A stretch of DNA of 64,000 nt from Variovorax sp. J22G73 (GTDB lineage Bacteria > Pseudomonadota > Gammaproteobacteria > Burkholderiales > Burkholderiaceae_C), in the NCBI RefSeq assembly GCF_030317035.1, contig NZ_JASZYK010000003.1, positions 124,001 to 188,000 of the forward strand. Reading direction: 5' to 3'. Made by a program: the position numbers and the translations under genes. Shown here in pieces: positions 33,593 through 45,986 of the stretch. The notes under the pieces were generated by a model. That model was not told the DNA's origin. It did not search any database and saw only the letters and a list, made by a program, of their open reading frames with translations. Each line of letters begins with the position of its first letter. Position 1 is the first letter of the stretch.

Positions 33593-35200
33593 TCAGACCG
33601 CCGCGCTGCTGCCTTGCCGCAGCCCTGTCGGTCCATCCGGCAGCACCGCCAGCGACGCGGCCACCGCCAGCGCCTGGTCGCGCCGACGCGCATCGTCGGC
33701 GTCGTGCGACATGTCCGCCTTCTCGACGCTCGACAGCAGGTTGCGCACGTCGGACACGCGCTGGCCCGCTAGCGGCACCGTGGTGTCGGACTCCAGCTTG
33801 CCCATCAGGTAGCGCTGCACGCGCGTCGACTGACGCGCGCTCTGCGTCACCGTCGCGTCGGTGCGCGCGCCGTCCTTGTAGGTGATGTCGGTAGATGCCT
33901 TGGCCTCGTCGTCGATCTGCACGAACTCGTAGAACTGCGACTCCTTCGCCGCCGTGAGCAGCAGCGTGGCGTCCGGCGACAGCGCCCGGTGGAAGCTGGC
34001 GACCAGCTGCGCCTGCTGGTCCTGGTGAATGGTGCGGTTGCGCGGGTCCTTGCCCGTCACGCTCGTGTCTTGCGAGAGCTTGTACGAGAAGGTGTCGACC
34101 TCTTCGGGGCGCATCGGGTTCGATGCGTCCGGCGCCTGCACCATCGACGCGTTGAAGTCGGCCAGCCCGCTCAGCAGGCTGTGGTCACCCGCGTTCAAGG
34201 CGATCACGCCCGGTGCCTCGCGCCCCGCCAGCGGCGCCGTCACGCCGTAGTTGCTGTTCAGTTGCGAGAACGCGTCCTTGAACATGGCGACCAGCGCCGC
34301 GTCGCCCCGGCCGCGGCTGCCCGCCGCATCTGCCTGCCGCAGGTAGCGCGCCACCGCCTGCGCCTGCTGCGTGGCGTTGCCCAGGATGGCCGGCTGCGAC
34401 AGGTCGACATCGACCTTCACCGTGCCGGAAGGGCCGGTGGCGCTCAGCGAACGCGCCTTCGCGTCGGCATGGAAATCGACCGCCTGGATGGCGCCCTTGC
34501 CGTCGACCTTGCTGCGCACAGTGAAGTCCACCGACGACAGCACCTTCGGATCGAAATCGGTGAAGCCGCCGAACGACAGTTTCGGCGGCACGTCGCCCAG
34601 GCCGTCGATGGCGTCCTGGAACGCGCCCGACAGTTGCGTCAAGGCCTTGCGCTCCGCGTCGTTCAGTTCGCCGCCGGACACCTTGACCTCCACCGACAGC
34701 CCGTCGGCCTGGCTGCCCAGGCTCAGCTCGACCGTCGCGCCGCTGGCGGTCTTGATCGACAGCTTGACCTGGTTGTCGGCGGTGGCGAACAGGTCGGCCG
34801 GCGCGATGGCCGATGTGCCTGATGCGCCTGACGTGGCCAGCGTCACCGATTGCGAGAAGCCGCCGGCCTCGGTGTCGAAGCGCTTCAGCATCGCGGCGCC
34901 CAGACCGTTGAAGCGCGTGGCGACAGAGGGCAGGCCGAAGTTGCCGGCCATCAGGGAAGAGATGGCGTCGCCGGGGCGCTGCGACCAGGCGGTCGCGGTG
35001 CGGCCGGGCAGGGTGTAGGTCTGCGTGTCGGTGGAGGCGGCGGCTTGGCCGAGGCTGACCGATACAGCGGAAGTGACAGGAACGGCGGCCGCTGCCGTTG
35101 CTTCTTTCAGTGCCGCCAGCGGCGTCAGGGGGGTCGTGCGCCACGCGGCGCTCGTGCTGTTCGCCACCAAGGGGCTGACAGCGCTCAGGTTGACGTTCAC
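33593..35200 (-). CDS. Hypothetical 535-residue Ser/Thr/Ala-rich protein
   Basis: A 535-residue protein with consistent codon bias but no domain I recognise. No signal peptide or membrane helix. The N-terminal ~100 residues are Ala/Thr/Ser-rich and low in complexity (AAWRTTPLTPLAALKEAT). The middle (VKLSIKTASGATVELSLGSQADGLSVEVKVSGGELNDAERKALTQLSGAFQDAIDGLGDVPP) looks beta-rich, and residues ~390-535 are helical with many Gln/Arg/Asp. The overall look recalls surface-associated or exported proteins without a classical signal. It stands alone between a convergent oxidoreductase and a TetR gene on the same strand. Confidence 0.75.
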   Translation of the reverse strand: MNVNLSAVSPLVANSTSAAWRTTPLTPLAALKEATAAAAVPVTSAVSVSLGQAAASTDTQTYTLPGRTATAWSQRPGDAISSLMAGNFGLPSVATRFNGLGAAMLKRFDTEAGGFSQSVTLATSGASGTSAIAPADLFATADNQVKLSIKTASGATVELSLGSQADGLSVEVKVSGGELNDAERKALTQLSGAFQDAIDGLGDVPPKLSFGGFTDFDPKVLSSVDFTVRSKVDGKGAIQAVDFHADAKARSLSATGPSGTVKVDVDLSQPAILGNATQQAQAVARYLRQADAAGSRGRGDAALVAMFKDAFSQLNSNYGVTAPLAGREAPGVIALNAGDHSLLSGLADFNASMVQAPDASNPMRPEEVDTFSYKLSQDTSVTGKDPRNRTIHQDQQAQLVASFHRALSPDATLLLTAAKESQFYEFVQIDDEAKASTDITYKDGARTDATVTQSARQSTRVQRYLMGKLESDTTVPLAGQRVSDVRNLLSSVEKADMSHDADDARRRDQALAVAASLAVLPDGPTGLRQGSSAAV

Positions 35201-35286
35201 TGCAAGATCCGATCAAGAAAATGAGCCCGATGTGCGGGCGATCTTTTCTTATCGGCGGGCGTGGCGGTTTTTGAAGGGCAGCGGCC

Positions 35287-35943
35287 TCAACGCGCAGCGG
35301 CCTTGCGCTTGACCGGCGCCGCGGTCTTCGGCGAAGCGACGGCTTTCTTCGTTCCCTTTTCCTTGGGCTTCGCGGTCGTCGTCTCGTCGTCCGCCATTTC
35401 CAGGATGAGCTGCACCAGCCGGTCGCGTTGCTCCGGCGAGAACGGCGACAGCTTCAGCATCTCCATGAACCACAGCCCTTCGGTGGCCGCATGCACGAGC
35501 GCGCCCCGGTCGAAACCAGAGCCGGCCGATATCTCGGGAAAACGCTCTTTCCAGTAGCGGCGAATCGGGTCGGCGGACTCCTTCAGCATCGACCCCGCGG
35601 CGAGCATCTTGGTCGTGATCTTGTCGTTGTCGCCGCTGTTGTAGACCGAGGCCAGCACGTAGGCCTTCAATGCGCGGTTCGGTGAATCGGGCAGCTTCAC
35701 CGCCTCCGCATGCCGTGCGCCCGCGAGCTTGCTGGCAATGACCTCGTTCGCCGCCGTGAGCAACTCTTCCTTGAAGGGAAAGTGATAGAGCAGGCCCCCC
35801 TTGCTCACGCCCGCGCGTTCGGCCACCGCGTCGAGCGTGAGCTCTGAAGCGCCTATCTCCTGCACCAGCACCAGCGCCGCGTCGAGGATCTTGTCTCGCG
35901 CGCTGGGCCGTCCACGCTTGGGCTTGTTCTCTTCGACTGCCAT
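35287..35943 (-). CDS. TetR-family regulator with Lys/Ala-rich C-terminus
   Basis: A 218-residue protein: helix-turn-helix LTLDAVAERAGVSKGGLLYHFPFKEELL at about 35-65, then a TetR_C ligand domain (VLASVYNSGDNDKITTKMLAAGSMLKESADPIRRYW). The last ~30 residues are a Lys/Ala/Pro-rich tail, a milder version of the tail on the TetR at 26086. It diverges from the ABC-aldolase-ALDH operon; an inverted repeat at 35992-36012 is its probable operator. Confidence 0.9.
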   Translation of the reverse strand: MAVEENKPKRGRPSARDKILDAALVLVQEIGASELTLDAVAERAGVSKGGLLYHFPFKEELLTAANEVIASKLAGARHAEAVKLPDSPNRALKAYVLASVYNSGDNDKITTKMLAAGSMLKESADPIRRYWKERFPEISAGSGFDRGALVHAATEGLWFMEMLKLSPFSPEQRDRLVQLILEMADDETTTAKPKEKGTKKAVASPKTAAPVKRKAAAR

Positions 35944-35991
35944 CGGCTTGACTCCGTAGTGTCTTGTCTGGGGTTTACTTCGGAATTAGTT

Positions 35992-36012
35992 TACCGTACA
36001 GTCCAGACGGTA
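35992..36012. promoter_or_regulatory. Inverted repeat, candidate TetR operator
   Basis: TACCGT and ACGGTA arms, 9 bp apart, embedded in two direct GTACAGT copies. It lies 48 bp from the TetR start and 111 bp from the first permease, in an A/T-rich stretch. Fits control of both divergent units. Confidence 0.6.
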
Positions 36013-36122
36013 CAGTAATTCAACTGCTTCAGAGAGCGAGCCCACTGTGAATCGATGGCCCTTGAACTCCACGCACGGCTTGCGGCCGTGGTTGCCGACT
36101 CTTTTCAAGGGGAGGGGCCCAC

Positions 36123-36776
36123 GTGTTTGACTGGAGCGTCATTGCCCGCAGCCGCGAAGAGTTGCTCAACGGCTTCCAACTCACGGTCATGCTCGCGTGC
36201 CTCGCGGGCGGCCTCAGCCTCGTGGGCGGCCTGCTGCTGTGCGCGGCACGCCTCAAGGCGCGCGGCCCCATTGCATGGGTGCTCACGGCCTACGTCGAGC
36301 TCATGCGCAACACGCCGCTGCTCATCACGCTGTACCTCATCTACTTCGGCCTGCCAATGGTGGGCTTTCAGATACCGACGTTCACCTGCGTGGTCGTGGT
36401 GCTGGTCATGCAGCACAGCGTGTTCGTCTCGGAGGTGCTGCGCGGCGGCTTCCTCGCGGTGCCGCTCGCGCAGATCGAGGCCGGGCGCGCCATCGGCATG
36501 CGGCCGCTGGCCATCTTTCGCATCGTGCAGTTTCCACAGGCGTGGTCGGCTTCGGTGCCCGCGCTGATGTCGGTGCTCGTGCTGCTCATTCACGACACCT
36601 CGCTGGGCGCGGCCATCTCGCTGGTCGACCTGACGATGGCCGCCAAGGTGATCTCGCAGCGCACCGCCGCCAGCTTCGAGCCCTTCGTTGCCATCGCGGT
36701 GTGCTACTCGCTGCTGTCATGGCTGTTGAGCCGCGCGGGTGGCTTCTTCGAACGCCGCAGCGGCATCGCGAGGTAA
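36123..36776 (+). CDS. Polar amino-acid ABC transporter permease (first)
   Basis: A 217-residue membrane protein of the HisM/GlnP family. The EAA loop is EAGRAIGMRPLAIFRIVQFPQAW; YVELMRNTPLLITLYLIYFGLP is the usual segment after helix 2. GTG start with GGAGGGG just upstream. First gene of a six-gene plus-strand operon ending at 41822. Confidence 0.93.
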   Translation: MFDWSVIARSREELLNGFQLTVMLACLAGGLSLVGGLLLCAARLKARGPIAWVLTAYVELMRNTPLLITLYLIYFGLPMVGFQIPTFTCVVVVLVMQHSVFVSEVLRGGFLAVPLAQIEAGRAIGMRPLAIFRIVQFPQAWSASVPALMSVLVLLIHDTSLGAAISLVDLTMAAKVISQRTAASFEPFVAIAVCYSLLSWLLSRAGGFFERRSGIAR

Positions 36777-36782
36777 CCGGCC

Positions 36783-37439
36783 ATGGAACTGACTCTTCTT
36801 GCCAACGCCGCGCCGCTGCTGCTGCAGGCGCTCGGCCAGACGCTGGTGCTCGCGCTCGTCACGACACTGCTCGCGCTGGTGCTCGGCTTTCTCATTGCCG
36901 AGGCCAGCATGCTCGGCGGACGCGCGGTGGGGTTCGTGCTGCGCTGCGTGATCGAGGGCATCCGCGGCATTCCGCTGCTGGTGTTCGTCTTTCTCATCTA
37001 CTACCTGCTGCCCCGGCTGGGCATCTTCATCGACACCTTCTATTCGGGCTGCGTGGCGCTGGCGCTCTTCTTCGCCACCTACGTCGCGGAGATCCTGCGC
37101 GGCGCGCTTCGCACCATTCCCAAGGTGCAGATCGAAGCGGGCAAGGCGCTGGGCATGCGGCACTGGAAGATCCAGCTCGTCGTGGTGCTGCCGCAGGCCG
37201 TGCGCATCGCGCTGCCCGCGCTCATGAACCTCGCCGCCATCGTGATCAAGGCCACCTCGGTGGTGTCGATCATCGGCGTGTGGGAGCTCACGCTCGCCAC
37301 CAACGAAGCCGTGATGCGCACGCTGGCGCCTTTCACCTTCTTCATTGCCGCCCTGGGCATGTACTTCGTCCTTTGCTACGGCACGGTGCGCTCCGCGGCG
37401 TACCTGTCCAAGCGCATGAACAGATCCCAACGGTCCTGA
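36783..37439 (+). CDS. Polar amino-acid ABC transporter permease (second)
   Basis: A 218-residue membrane protein, partner of the permease 6 bp upstream. EAA loop EAGKALGMRHWKIQLVVVLPQAVRIALPALM; IRGIPLLVFVFLIYYLLP after helix 2. Confidence 0.93.
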   Translation: MELTLLANAAPLLLQALGQTLVLALVTTLLALVLGFLIAEASMLGGRAVGFVLRCVIEGIRGIPLLVFVFLIYYLLPRLGIFIDTFYSGCVALALFFATYVAEILRGALRTIPKVQIEAGKALGMRHWKIQLVVVLPQAVRIALPALMNLAAIVIKATSVVSIIGVWELTLATNEAVMRTLAPFTFFIAALGMYFVLCYGTVRSAAYLSKRMNRSQRS

Positions 37440-37455
37440 CCCACCCCCGCACACC

Positions 37456-38241
<786 letters not shown>

Positions 38242-38304
38242 AGGCAAATGCGGCCATTCCCGGTTCTCCCGCTCGTTTCTTCCACCGATCTCCAAAGGTT
38301 CATC

Positions 38305-39141
38305 ATGAAGTTCAATGCAATTCGTCAGTGGCTCGCGATCGCAGCAACCGTGCTAGCGGCATGCGCCGCTCCGGTCGCACATGCAGACAAGCTGCAGGAC
38401 ATTCTCAAGCGCGGCTACCTCATCGTCGGCACCACCAGCTCGACGCCGCCTTTCGGCTTCAAGGACGACAAGGGCGAGCTGCAGGGCTTCGACATCGACA
38501 TGAGCCGGCTCGTGGCCAAGGCGCTGTTCGGCGACCCGACCAAGATCAAGTTCGAGTTGTTGACCAACGAGGCACGCTGGCCCGCGCTGCAGAACGACCA
38601 GGTCGACATGGTGGCGCAGTTCGCCACCATCTCGCCGTCGCGGCTGGTGCGCGTGGCCTTCACCCCGCGCTACTTCGACACCGGCATGACCGCCGCGATC
38701 CGCAAGGACTCGAAGATCAAGACGCTCGCCGACCTCAACGATCCCAGCGTCACGCTGGCCACGCTCACCGTGCCCGAGCAGATCGACCTTGCCAAGCGCA
38801 TGGCGCCCAAGGCGCAGATCGTGAGCTTCGGATCGGTCGACCAGCAAGCGCTGGCGCTGCGTTCGGGTCGGGCCCAGGCCTTCCTGGTCGACCTGCCCAT
38901 TGGCATGTGGTACGGCGCGACCAACGCCGAGATGAAGGTCATTCCCGAAGTGTTCGGCGGCTTCCAGAATTACGGCATTGCCTACAAGATGGGTGAACTT
39001 ACCTGGAGCCAGTTTCTCGACGGCTTTGTCACCGACCTGACCACAGGCTACTCCTACATCGAGTACACGGCCATCTACAAGAAGTATTTCAAGATCGCGC
39101 CGCCGCCGCAGCGCAGCTACAAGATCCAGACGTCCAGCTGA
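38305..39141 (+). CDS. Amino-acid ABC transporter binding protein (paralogue 1)
   Basis: A 278-residue SBP_bac_3 protein. The N-terminus can be read as a signal peptide cleaved at AHA-D, although VLAAC also fits a lipobox. The mature part begins DKLQDILKRGYLIVGTTSSTPPFGF. Strikingly similar over its full length to the protein at 44113-44949, which has the same length. ATG 38305 has AAAGG upstream; the earlier frame start at 38248 is not coding-like. Confidence 0.93.
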   Translation: MKFNAIRQWLAIAATVLAACAAPVAHADKLQDILKRGYLIVGTTSSTPPFGFKDDKGELQGFDIDMSRLVAKALFGDPTKIKFELLTNEARWPALQNDQVDMVAQFATISPSRLVRVAFTPRYFDTGMTAAIRKDSKIKTLADLNDPSVTLATLTVPEQIDLAKRMAPKAQIVSFGSVDQQALALRSGRAQAFLVDLPIGMWYGATNAEMKVIPEVFGGFQNYGIAYKMGELTWSQFLDGFVTDLTTGYSYIEYTAIYKKYFKIAPPPQRSYKIQTSS

Positions 39142-39236
39142 GCTGGACCGACTGATCGCCGGGCGCGCCTGCCTGTCGCGCGCCCCTATCTTCGCGGCCT
39201 TGGCAAGGCCGCCTCATCCTCTTTCCGGAATTTCCC

Positions 39237-40358
39237 ATGTACACAGTCGCGACACGCGTCGGCGATCCCCTGGGCGCGATCGACACGCCCGCACTCATCC
39301 TCGATCTGGATGTGTTTGAACGCAACCTGCAAAAGATGGCCGATTTCGCACGCGATGCAAGCATCCGTTTGCGACCGCACGCTAAGACACACCGCAGCGC
39401 TACCATCGCCGCCCGCCAAATTTCCGTTGGTGCCGTTGGACAGTGTTGCCAGAAGGTAGGCGAGGCCGAAGCGCTGGTGCGCGGTGGCGTGCGCGACGTG
39501 CTCGTCAGCAACCAGGTGCTCGACATCCAGAAGCTGCGCCGCCTTGCCGGTCTCGCCAAGGAAGCCAGAATTTCGCTGTGCTTCGATGCCGTCGAGCAGG
39601 TCGATGCCGCCTCGCGCGCGGCGCAGGAATTCGGCGTTGAGCTTGGCGCGCTGGTCGAGATCGACATGGGCATGTGGCGCTGCGGCGTGCCGCCGGGCGA
39701 GCCCGCCGCGGCACTGGCGCTGCACATCGCCGCGTCGCCGGGCCTGCGCTTCGACGGGCTGCAGGCCTACGAAGGCAAGGCACAGCACCTGAAGACCTAT
39801 GCGGAGCGCGCCGCCGCAATCCAGGTCGCGTCCGAAGCGGTGCAGCAAAGCATCGATGCCATTCGCCGGGCGGGGCTCGAATGCGAGGTGATCGGCGGTG
39901 GCGGCACCGGCACCTTCATGTTCGAAGGCGCTTCCAGGCTGTGGACCGAACTGCAGTGCGGCTCCTACATCTTCATGGACGGCGAATATGCCGCCATCGA
40001 GGGCAACGACGGGCAACCCTACGCGGAATTCGAGCACAGCCTGTTCGTGCTGTCGACCGTGATGAGCACCGCCGGCAAGGGCCGCGTCATCGTCGATGCG
40101 GGCCTCAAGTCGTACACGCTGGAAAAAGGCTTGCCAACCATCGAAGGACACCCCGATGCGCGTCTCGTCGCAGCCTCCGACGAGCACGGCACCATCGCGC
40201 TCCTCACGCCGGAAGCCCAGATCCCGCTGGGTACCCGACTCAAGCTCATCCCCTCGCATTGTGATCCGACGGTCAACCTCCACGACCAGTACATCTGCGT
40301 GCGCAACGGCCACGTCGAGGCGATCTGGCCCGTATCCGCACGCGGCGCGAGCCACTGA
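39237..40358 (+). CDS. D-threonine aldolase-like (DSD1 family) PLP enzyme
   Basis: A 373-residue alanine-racemase-fold enzyme. The PLP lysine is in LRPHAKTHRS (~48), VEIDMGMWRCG is a barrel strand motif, and the metal site characteristic of D-threonine aldolase, D-serine dehydratase and hydroxyaspartate aldolase is seen near the C-terminus as PSHCDPTVNLHD. Such enzymes split D-3-hydroxy amino acids into glycine plus an aldehyde, or dehydrate them. The next gene, an aldehyde dehydrogenase, supports the aldolase reading. It follows the ABC genes at 96 bp in the same operon. Confidence 0.88.
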   Translation: MYTVATRVGDPLGAIDTPALILDLDVFERNLQKMADFARDASIRLRPHAKTHRSATIAARQISVGAVGQCCQKVGEAEALVRGGVRDVLVSNQVLDIQKLRRLAGLAKEARISLCFDAVEQVDAASRAAQEFGVELGALVEIDMGMWRCGVPPGEPAAALALHIAASPGLRFDGLQAYEGKAQHLKTYAERAAAIQVASEAVQQSIDAIRRAGLECEVIGGGGTGTFMFEGASRLWTELQCGSYIFMDGEYAAIEGNDGQPYAEFEHSLFVLSTVMSTAGKGRVIVDAGLKSYTLEKGLPTIEGHPDARLVAASDEHGTIALLTPEAQIPLGTRLKLIPSHCDPTVNLHDQYICVRNGHVEAIWPVSARGASH

Positions 40359-40376
40359 AAAAACGAGGCAACCCAC

Positions 40377-41822
40377 ATGACATCTACGGACTACCCCGAC
40401 ACGCTGCTGCTGATCGACGGCGAATGGCAGCCAGCTGCCGACGGCAACACCATGCCGGTGCTCAACCCGGCCACCGGCCAGATGGTCGGCCAGGTCGCCT
40501 GCGCCGGCATGGAAGACCTCGAGCGTGCCGTGCAGGCCGCGCACCGGGGCTTCGCGCTCTGGCGCGCCGTGCCCGCGATACAGCGCGCGGCCACGCTGCG
40601 CAAGGCCGCGTCGCTGCTGCGCGAGCGCGCCGCATCCATCGCCCGTGTGCTGACCACCGAGCAGGGCAAGCCGTTGGCCGAATCGACGATGGAAGTGCAT
40701 TCGTCGGCCGACGTGGTCGACTGGTTCGCCGACGAGGGCTTGCGCATCTACGGGCGCATCGTGCCCTCGCGCAACCCCGCCACGCAGCAGCTGGTGACCA
40801 AGGAGCCCGTGGGCCCGGTCGCGGCCTTCACGCCGTGGAACTACCCCATCAACCAGATCGTGCGCAAGCTCTCTGCCGCGCTCGCCTGCGGCTGCTCGAT
40901 GCTGGTGAAGGCGCCCGAAGAAACGCCGGCGTCCGCCGCCGCGCTGCTGCGCGCCTTTGTCGACGCGGGCGTGCCCGCGGGCGCCGTCGGGCTGGTCTTC
41001 GGCGATCCGGCGCGGATCAGCGACCACCTCATCGCGCATCCGCTCATCCGCAAGATCACCTTCACCGGCTCGACCGCGGTGGGCAAGCAACTCGCGGCGC
41101 TGGCGGGGCAGCACATGAAGCGCGTCAGCATGGAGCTCGGCGGCCATGCGCCCGTCATCGTGGCCAGCGACGCCAACGTGGCGCTCGCGGCCCGCTTCAT
41201 GGCGCCCACCAAGTTCCACAACGCCGGCCAGGCCTGCGTGTCGCCCACCCGCTTCCTGGTGCACAACAGCCTGCGCGAGGCTTTCGAAGGCGCGATGGTG
41301 GCCTATGCGAAGGGCCTCAAGCCCGGCGACGGGCTCGCCGAAGGCACCACGCTCGGCCCGCTGGCCAACGCGCGCCGCGTCACGGCAATGGAGCGCGTGG
41401 TCGAAGACGCGGTGCACTGCGGCGCCACGCTCGCCGCGGGCGGCAGGCGGCTCGACATGCAAGGCAACTTCTTCGAGCCCACCGTGCTGACCAATGTGCC
41501 GCTGCAGGCCGACGTGTTCAACAACGAGCCCTTCGGCCCGGTCGCGGCCATTCGCGGCTTCGACGACATCGAGGAGGCCATCGCCGAAGCCAACCGGCTG
41601 CCCTACGGCCTGGGCGCCTATGCGTTCACGCAGTCCATCACCCAGGCGCGCCGCATCTCGCAGTCGCTCGAGGCCGGCATGGTGTGGATCAACCAGCCGC
41701 CCACGCCTTTCCCCGAGATGCCCTTCGGCGGCGTGAAGGATTCGGGCTACGGCAGCGAAGGCGGACCGGAGGCGCTGGAGGCTTACCTGGTCACCAAGGC
41801 CGTGTCCATCATGTCTCTCTGA
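40377..41822 (+). CDS. NAD(P)-dependent aldehyde dehydrogenase (succinate-semialdehyde-type)
   Basis: A 481-residue protein with the ALDH signatures [43 protein letters not shown], catalytic Glu in MELGGHAP and nucleophile Cys in [11 protein letters not shown]. It oxidises an aldehyde to the acid, most plausibly the one released by the aldolase-like enzyme 19 bp upstream. Closest by look to the GabD/Sad subgroup, but the substrate is an inference. Confidence 0.92.
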   Translation: MTSTDYPDTLLLIDGEWQPAADGNTMPVLNPATGQMVGQVACAGMEDLERAVQAAHRGFALWRAVPAIQRAATLRKAASLLRERAASIARVLTTEQGKPLAESTMEVHSSADVVDWFADEGLRIYGRIVPSRNPATQQLVTKEPVGPVAAFTPWNYPINQIVRKLSAALACGCSMLVKAPEETPASAAALLRAFVDAGVPAGAVGLVFGDPARISDHLIAHPLIRKITFTGSTAVGKQLAALAGQHMKRVSMELGGHAPVIVASDANVALAARFMAPTKFHNAGQACVSPTRFLVHNSLREAFEGAMVAYAKGLKPGDGLAEGTTLGPLANARRVTAMERVVEDAVHCGATLAAGGRRLDMQGNFFEPTVLTNVPLQADVFNNEPFGPVAAIRGFDDIEEAIAEANRLPYGLGAYAFTQSITQARRISQSLEAGMVWINQPPTPFPEMPFGGVKDSGYGSEGGPEALEAYLVTKAVSIMSL

Positions 41823-41834
41823 ACGGGAACCCGG

Positions 41835-41856
41835 GCGGGGGCCTTTCGGCCCCCGC
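41835..41856 (+). terminator. G/C hairpin after the aldehyde dehydrogenase
   Basis: Stem GCGGGGGCC/GGCCCCCGC with loop TTTC, 12 bp past the stop, in an 88-bp gap between convergent genes. Followed by C-rich rather than T-rich sequence. Confidence 0.7.
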
Positions 41857-41870
41857 GCCCTTGCTCCTCC

Positions 41871-41910
41871 TCCCTCCCGTTCCCTCCCGTTCCCTCCCGT
41901 TCCCTCCGGT
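41871..41910. repeat. 10-bp tandem repeat abutting a stop codon
   Basis: Three exact copies of TCCCTCCCGT and a fourth, TCCCTCCGGT, ending directly at the stop codon of the fusion gene. Pyrimidine-rich on the plus strand. Confidence 0.9.
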
Positions 41911-44109
<2,199 letters not shown>

Positions 44110-44112
44110 GAA

Positions 44113-44949
44113 TCAGGCCGCACCCGGGATCTTGTAGCTGCGCTGGGGCGGCGGGTCCATCTTGAAGTACTTCTTGTAGATGGCCGAGTACTCGATGTAC
44201 GAGTAGCCCGTGGTCAGGTCGGTGACGAAGCCGTCGAGAAACTGCTTCCAGCGCAGCTCGCCGAGCTTGTAGGCCAGCCCGTAGTTCTGGTAGCCGCCGT
44301 ACACCTCGGGCACCACCTTCAGGTCGGGGTTGGTGGCCGCGTACCACATGCCGATGGGCAGGTCGACGAACAGCGCCTGCACGCGGCCCGAGCGCAGCGC
44401 CAGCGACTGCTGGTCGACCGAGCCGAAGCTCGACACGGTGGCCTTGGGCGCCATGCGCTTGACCAGGTCGATCTGCTCGGGAACCGTCAGCGTCGCAATG
44501 GTCACGGCCGCGTTGTTCAGGTCGGCCAGCGTCTTGATCTTCGAGTCGCTCTTGATGACCACCGTGATGCCGGTGTCGAAGTAGCGCGGCGTGAAGCCCA
44601 CGCGCACCAGCCGCGACGGCGTGATGGTGGCCGAGTGCGCAAGCATGTCGACCTGGTCGTTCTGCAGCGCGGGCCAGCGCGTGTCGTTGCTCACCAGCTC
44701 GAACTTGATCTTGTTCGGGTCGCCGAACAGCGCCTTGGCAATGAGCCGGCTCAGGTCCACGTCGAAGCCGCGCAGCTCACCCTTCTCGTCCTTCCAGCCG
44801 AAGGGCGGCGTGGCGCTCGTGGTGCCCACGATGAGGTAGCCGCGCTTGAGCACGTCGTCGAGCTTGTCCGCATGGGCCAGGAGGGGCGCGGCGCTGCTGA
44901 GCACCGCGGCCATTGCGCCGAAGGCGCGAAGCAGTTGCATGAATTTCAT
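44113..44949 (-). CDS. Amino-acid ABC transporter binding protein (paralogue 2, orphan)
   Basis: A 278-residue SBP_bac_3 protein with a signal peptide ending LLAHA. By eye well over two thirds identical to the protein at 38305, including DKLDDVLKRGYLIVGTTSATPPFG and DGFVTDLTTGYSYIEY. Unlike paralogue 1 it has no Cys that could be lipidated. No permease or ATPase accompanies it, so it may feed the transporter at 36-38 kb. Operon with the fusion enzyme; divergent AraC regulator. ATG 44949 is chosen. Confidence 0.93.
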   Translation of the reverse strand: MKFMQLLRAFGAMAAVLSSAAPLLAHADKLDDVLKRGYLIVGTTSATPPFGWKDEKGELRGFDVDLSRLIAKALFGDPNKIKFELVSNDTRWPALQNDQVDMLAHSATITPSRLVRVGFTPRYFDTGITVVIKSDSKIKTLADLNNAAVTIATLTVPEQIDLVKRMAPKATVSSFGSVDQQSLALRSGRVQALFVDLPIGMWYAATNPDLKVVPEVYGGYQNYGLAYKLGELRWKQFLDGFVTDLTTGYSYIEYSAIYKKYFKMDPPPQRSYKIPGAA

Positions 44950-45065
44950 GGGGAACTTCAAGTGAGGAATTGGAAAATGAATTGTTCGATTCATCTGCCG
45001 TGCCGTCTTCCGCGATCCTGCTGCGGCCGGTGCGCGCTTTCACAATCGTGCGCGGGGGTGGCGCG

Positions 45066-45977
45066 ATGAACGTGCTGCCTGCAATGTTCGATGCCGCGCA
45101 CCGGGTGCCTTCGGCCTCGCCGCATGTGCGGCTGTCCATCCTTCATGTGAACGGACCCGACTACACCGTGGCGCGCTCCGACTGCCTGCGCATCAGCTTC
45201 AACATCGGCCCGGCGTTCAAGACCGAAACCATCGGCCGTGGCACGAACGGCGTGCTGTTCTGCGACCGCAACGGCCTGTTGATCACGCCGCCCGACCTGG
45301 CGCTGTGCCACCGCTCGACGCACGTGCGCGAGGCTGGCAGGGCACCGCCGCCGGCGCGGCTGGTGGTGTTCGTCATCTCGCTGGAGTTGCTGGCGGCGTG
45401 CTGTGTGGAGCGTGGCATCCGGCATGGGGAGTTCGTGCTCGCGCACCAGGCTATCCTGCCGAACAGCGCGCTGCTCTCGCTCGCGCAGGCCTTGCTGGCC
45501 GACCTCGGCGAGGGAAGCCCCGACGGGGCCGCCGAGACCGAGTTCCTGGCCAAGGCCTTGCTCGCACGCATCGCGCGCCAGGTGCACCCGCCCGCGCAAC
45601 CTTGCGGCGCACCCGATCCGGTCGTCGCGGTGCAGCGCCACATCGACGCGCACCTGGCCACGCCCTTGCTCCTTGCCGAGCTGGCCGCCATCGCGGGCAT
45701 GAGCCCGTTTCACTTCTGCCGCGTGTTCCGCGATGCCACGGGAAAGTCGCCGCACCAGTACATCCTGAACGCGCGCGTGCAGGCCGCTTGCCGGCTGCTG
45801 TGGGCAGCCAGCGAGAAGACGGAGAAAGGAAAGAACGGTGATGGAGCAGAGAAGGGCGGCAAGAGCATCCTGGACATCGCGCTGGCCTGCGGCTTCGGCT
45901 CGTCGAGCCACTTCTCGACGCAGTTCAAGCGGCACATGGGGCAGTCGCCCCTGCAATGGCGGGCCAGCCAGCGCTGA
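45066..45977 (+). CDS. AraC-family regulator with an insertion in its DNA-binding domain
   Basis: A 303-residue protein. The N-terminal half (VNGPDYTVARSDCLRISFNIGPAF...) is a cupin-like sensing domain; the C-terminal half is an AraC domain (HLATPLLLAELAAIAGMSPFHFCRVFRDATGKSPHQYI, second HTH ILDIALACGFGSSSHFSTQFKRHMGQSPLQWR). Between the two HTHs, after RLLWA, are about 20 extra Lys/Glu/Gly residues not present in normal AraC linker helices. ATG 45066 with GGGGTGG upstream leaves a 116-bp divergent promoter; ATG 44970 is the alternative. It probably controls the paralogue-2/fusion operon. Confidence 0.85.
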   Translation: MNVLPAMFDAAHRVPSASPHVRLSILHVNGPDYTVARSDCLRISFNIGPAFKTETIGRGTNGVLFCDRNGLLITPPDLALCHRSTHVREAGRAPPPARLVVFVISLELLAACCVERGIRHGEFVLAHQAILPNSALLSLAQALLADLGEGSPDGAAETEFLAKALLARIARQVHPPAQPCGAPDPVVAVQRHIDAHLATPLLLAELAAIAGMSPFHFCRVFRDATGKSPHQYILNARVQAACRLLWAASEKTEKGKNGDGAEKGGKSILDIALACGFGSSSHFSTQFKRHMGQSPLQWRASQR

Positions 45978-45986
45978 CCGCCGCGG

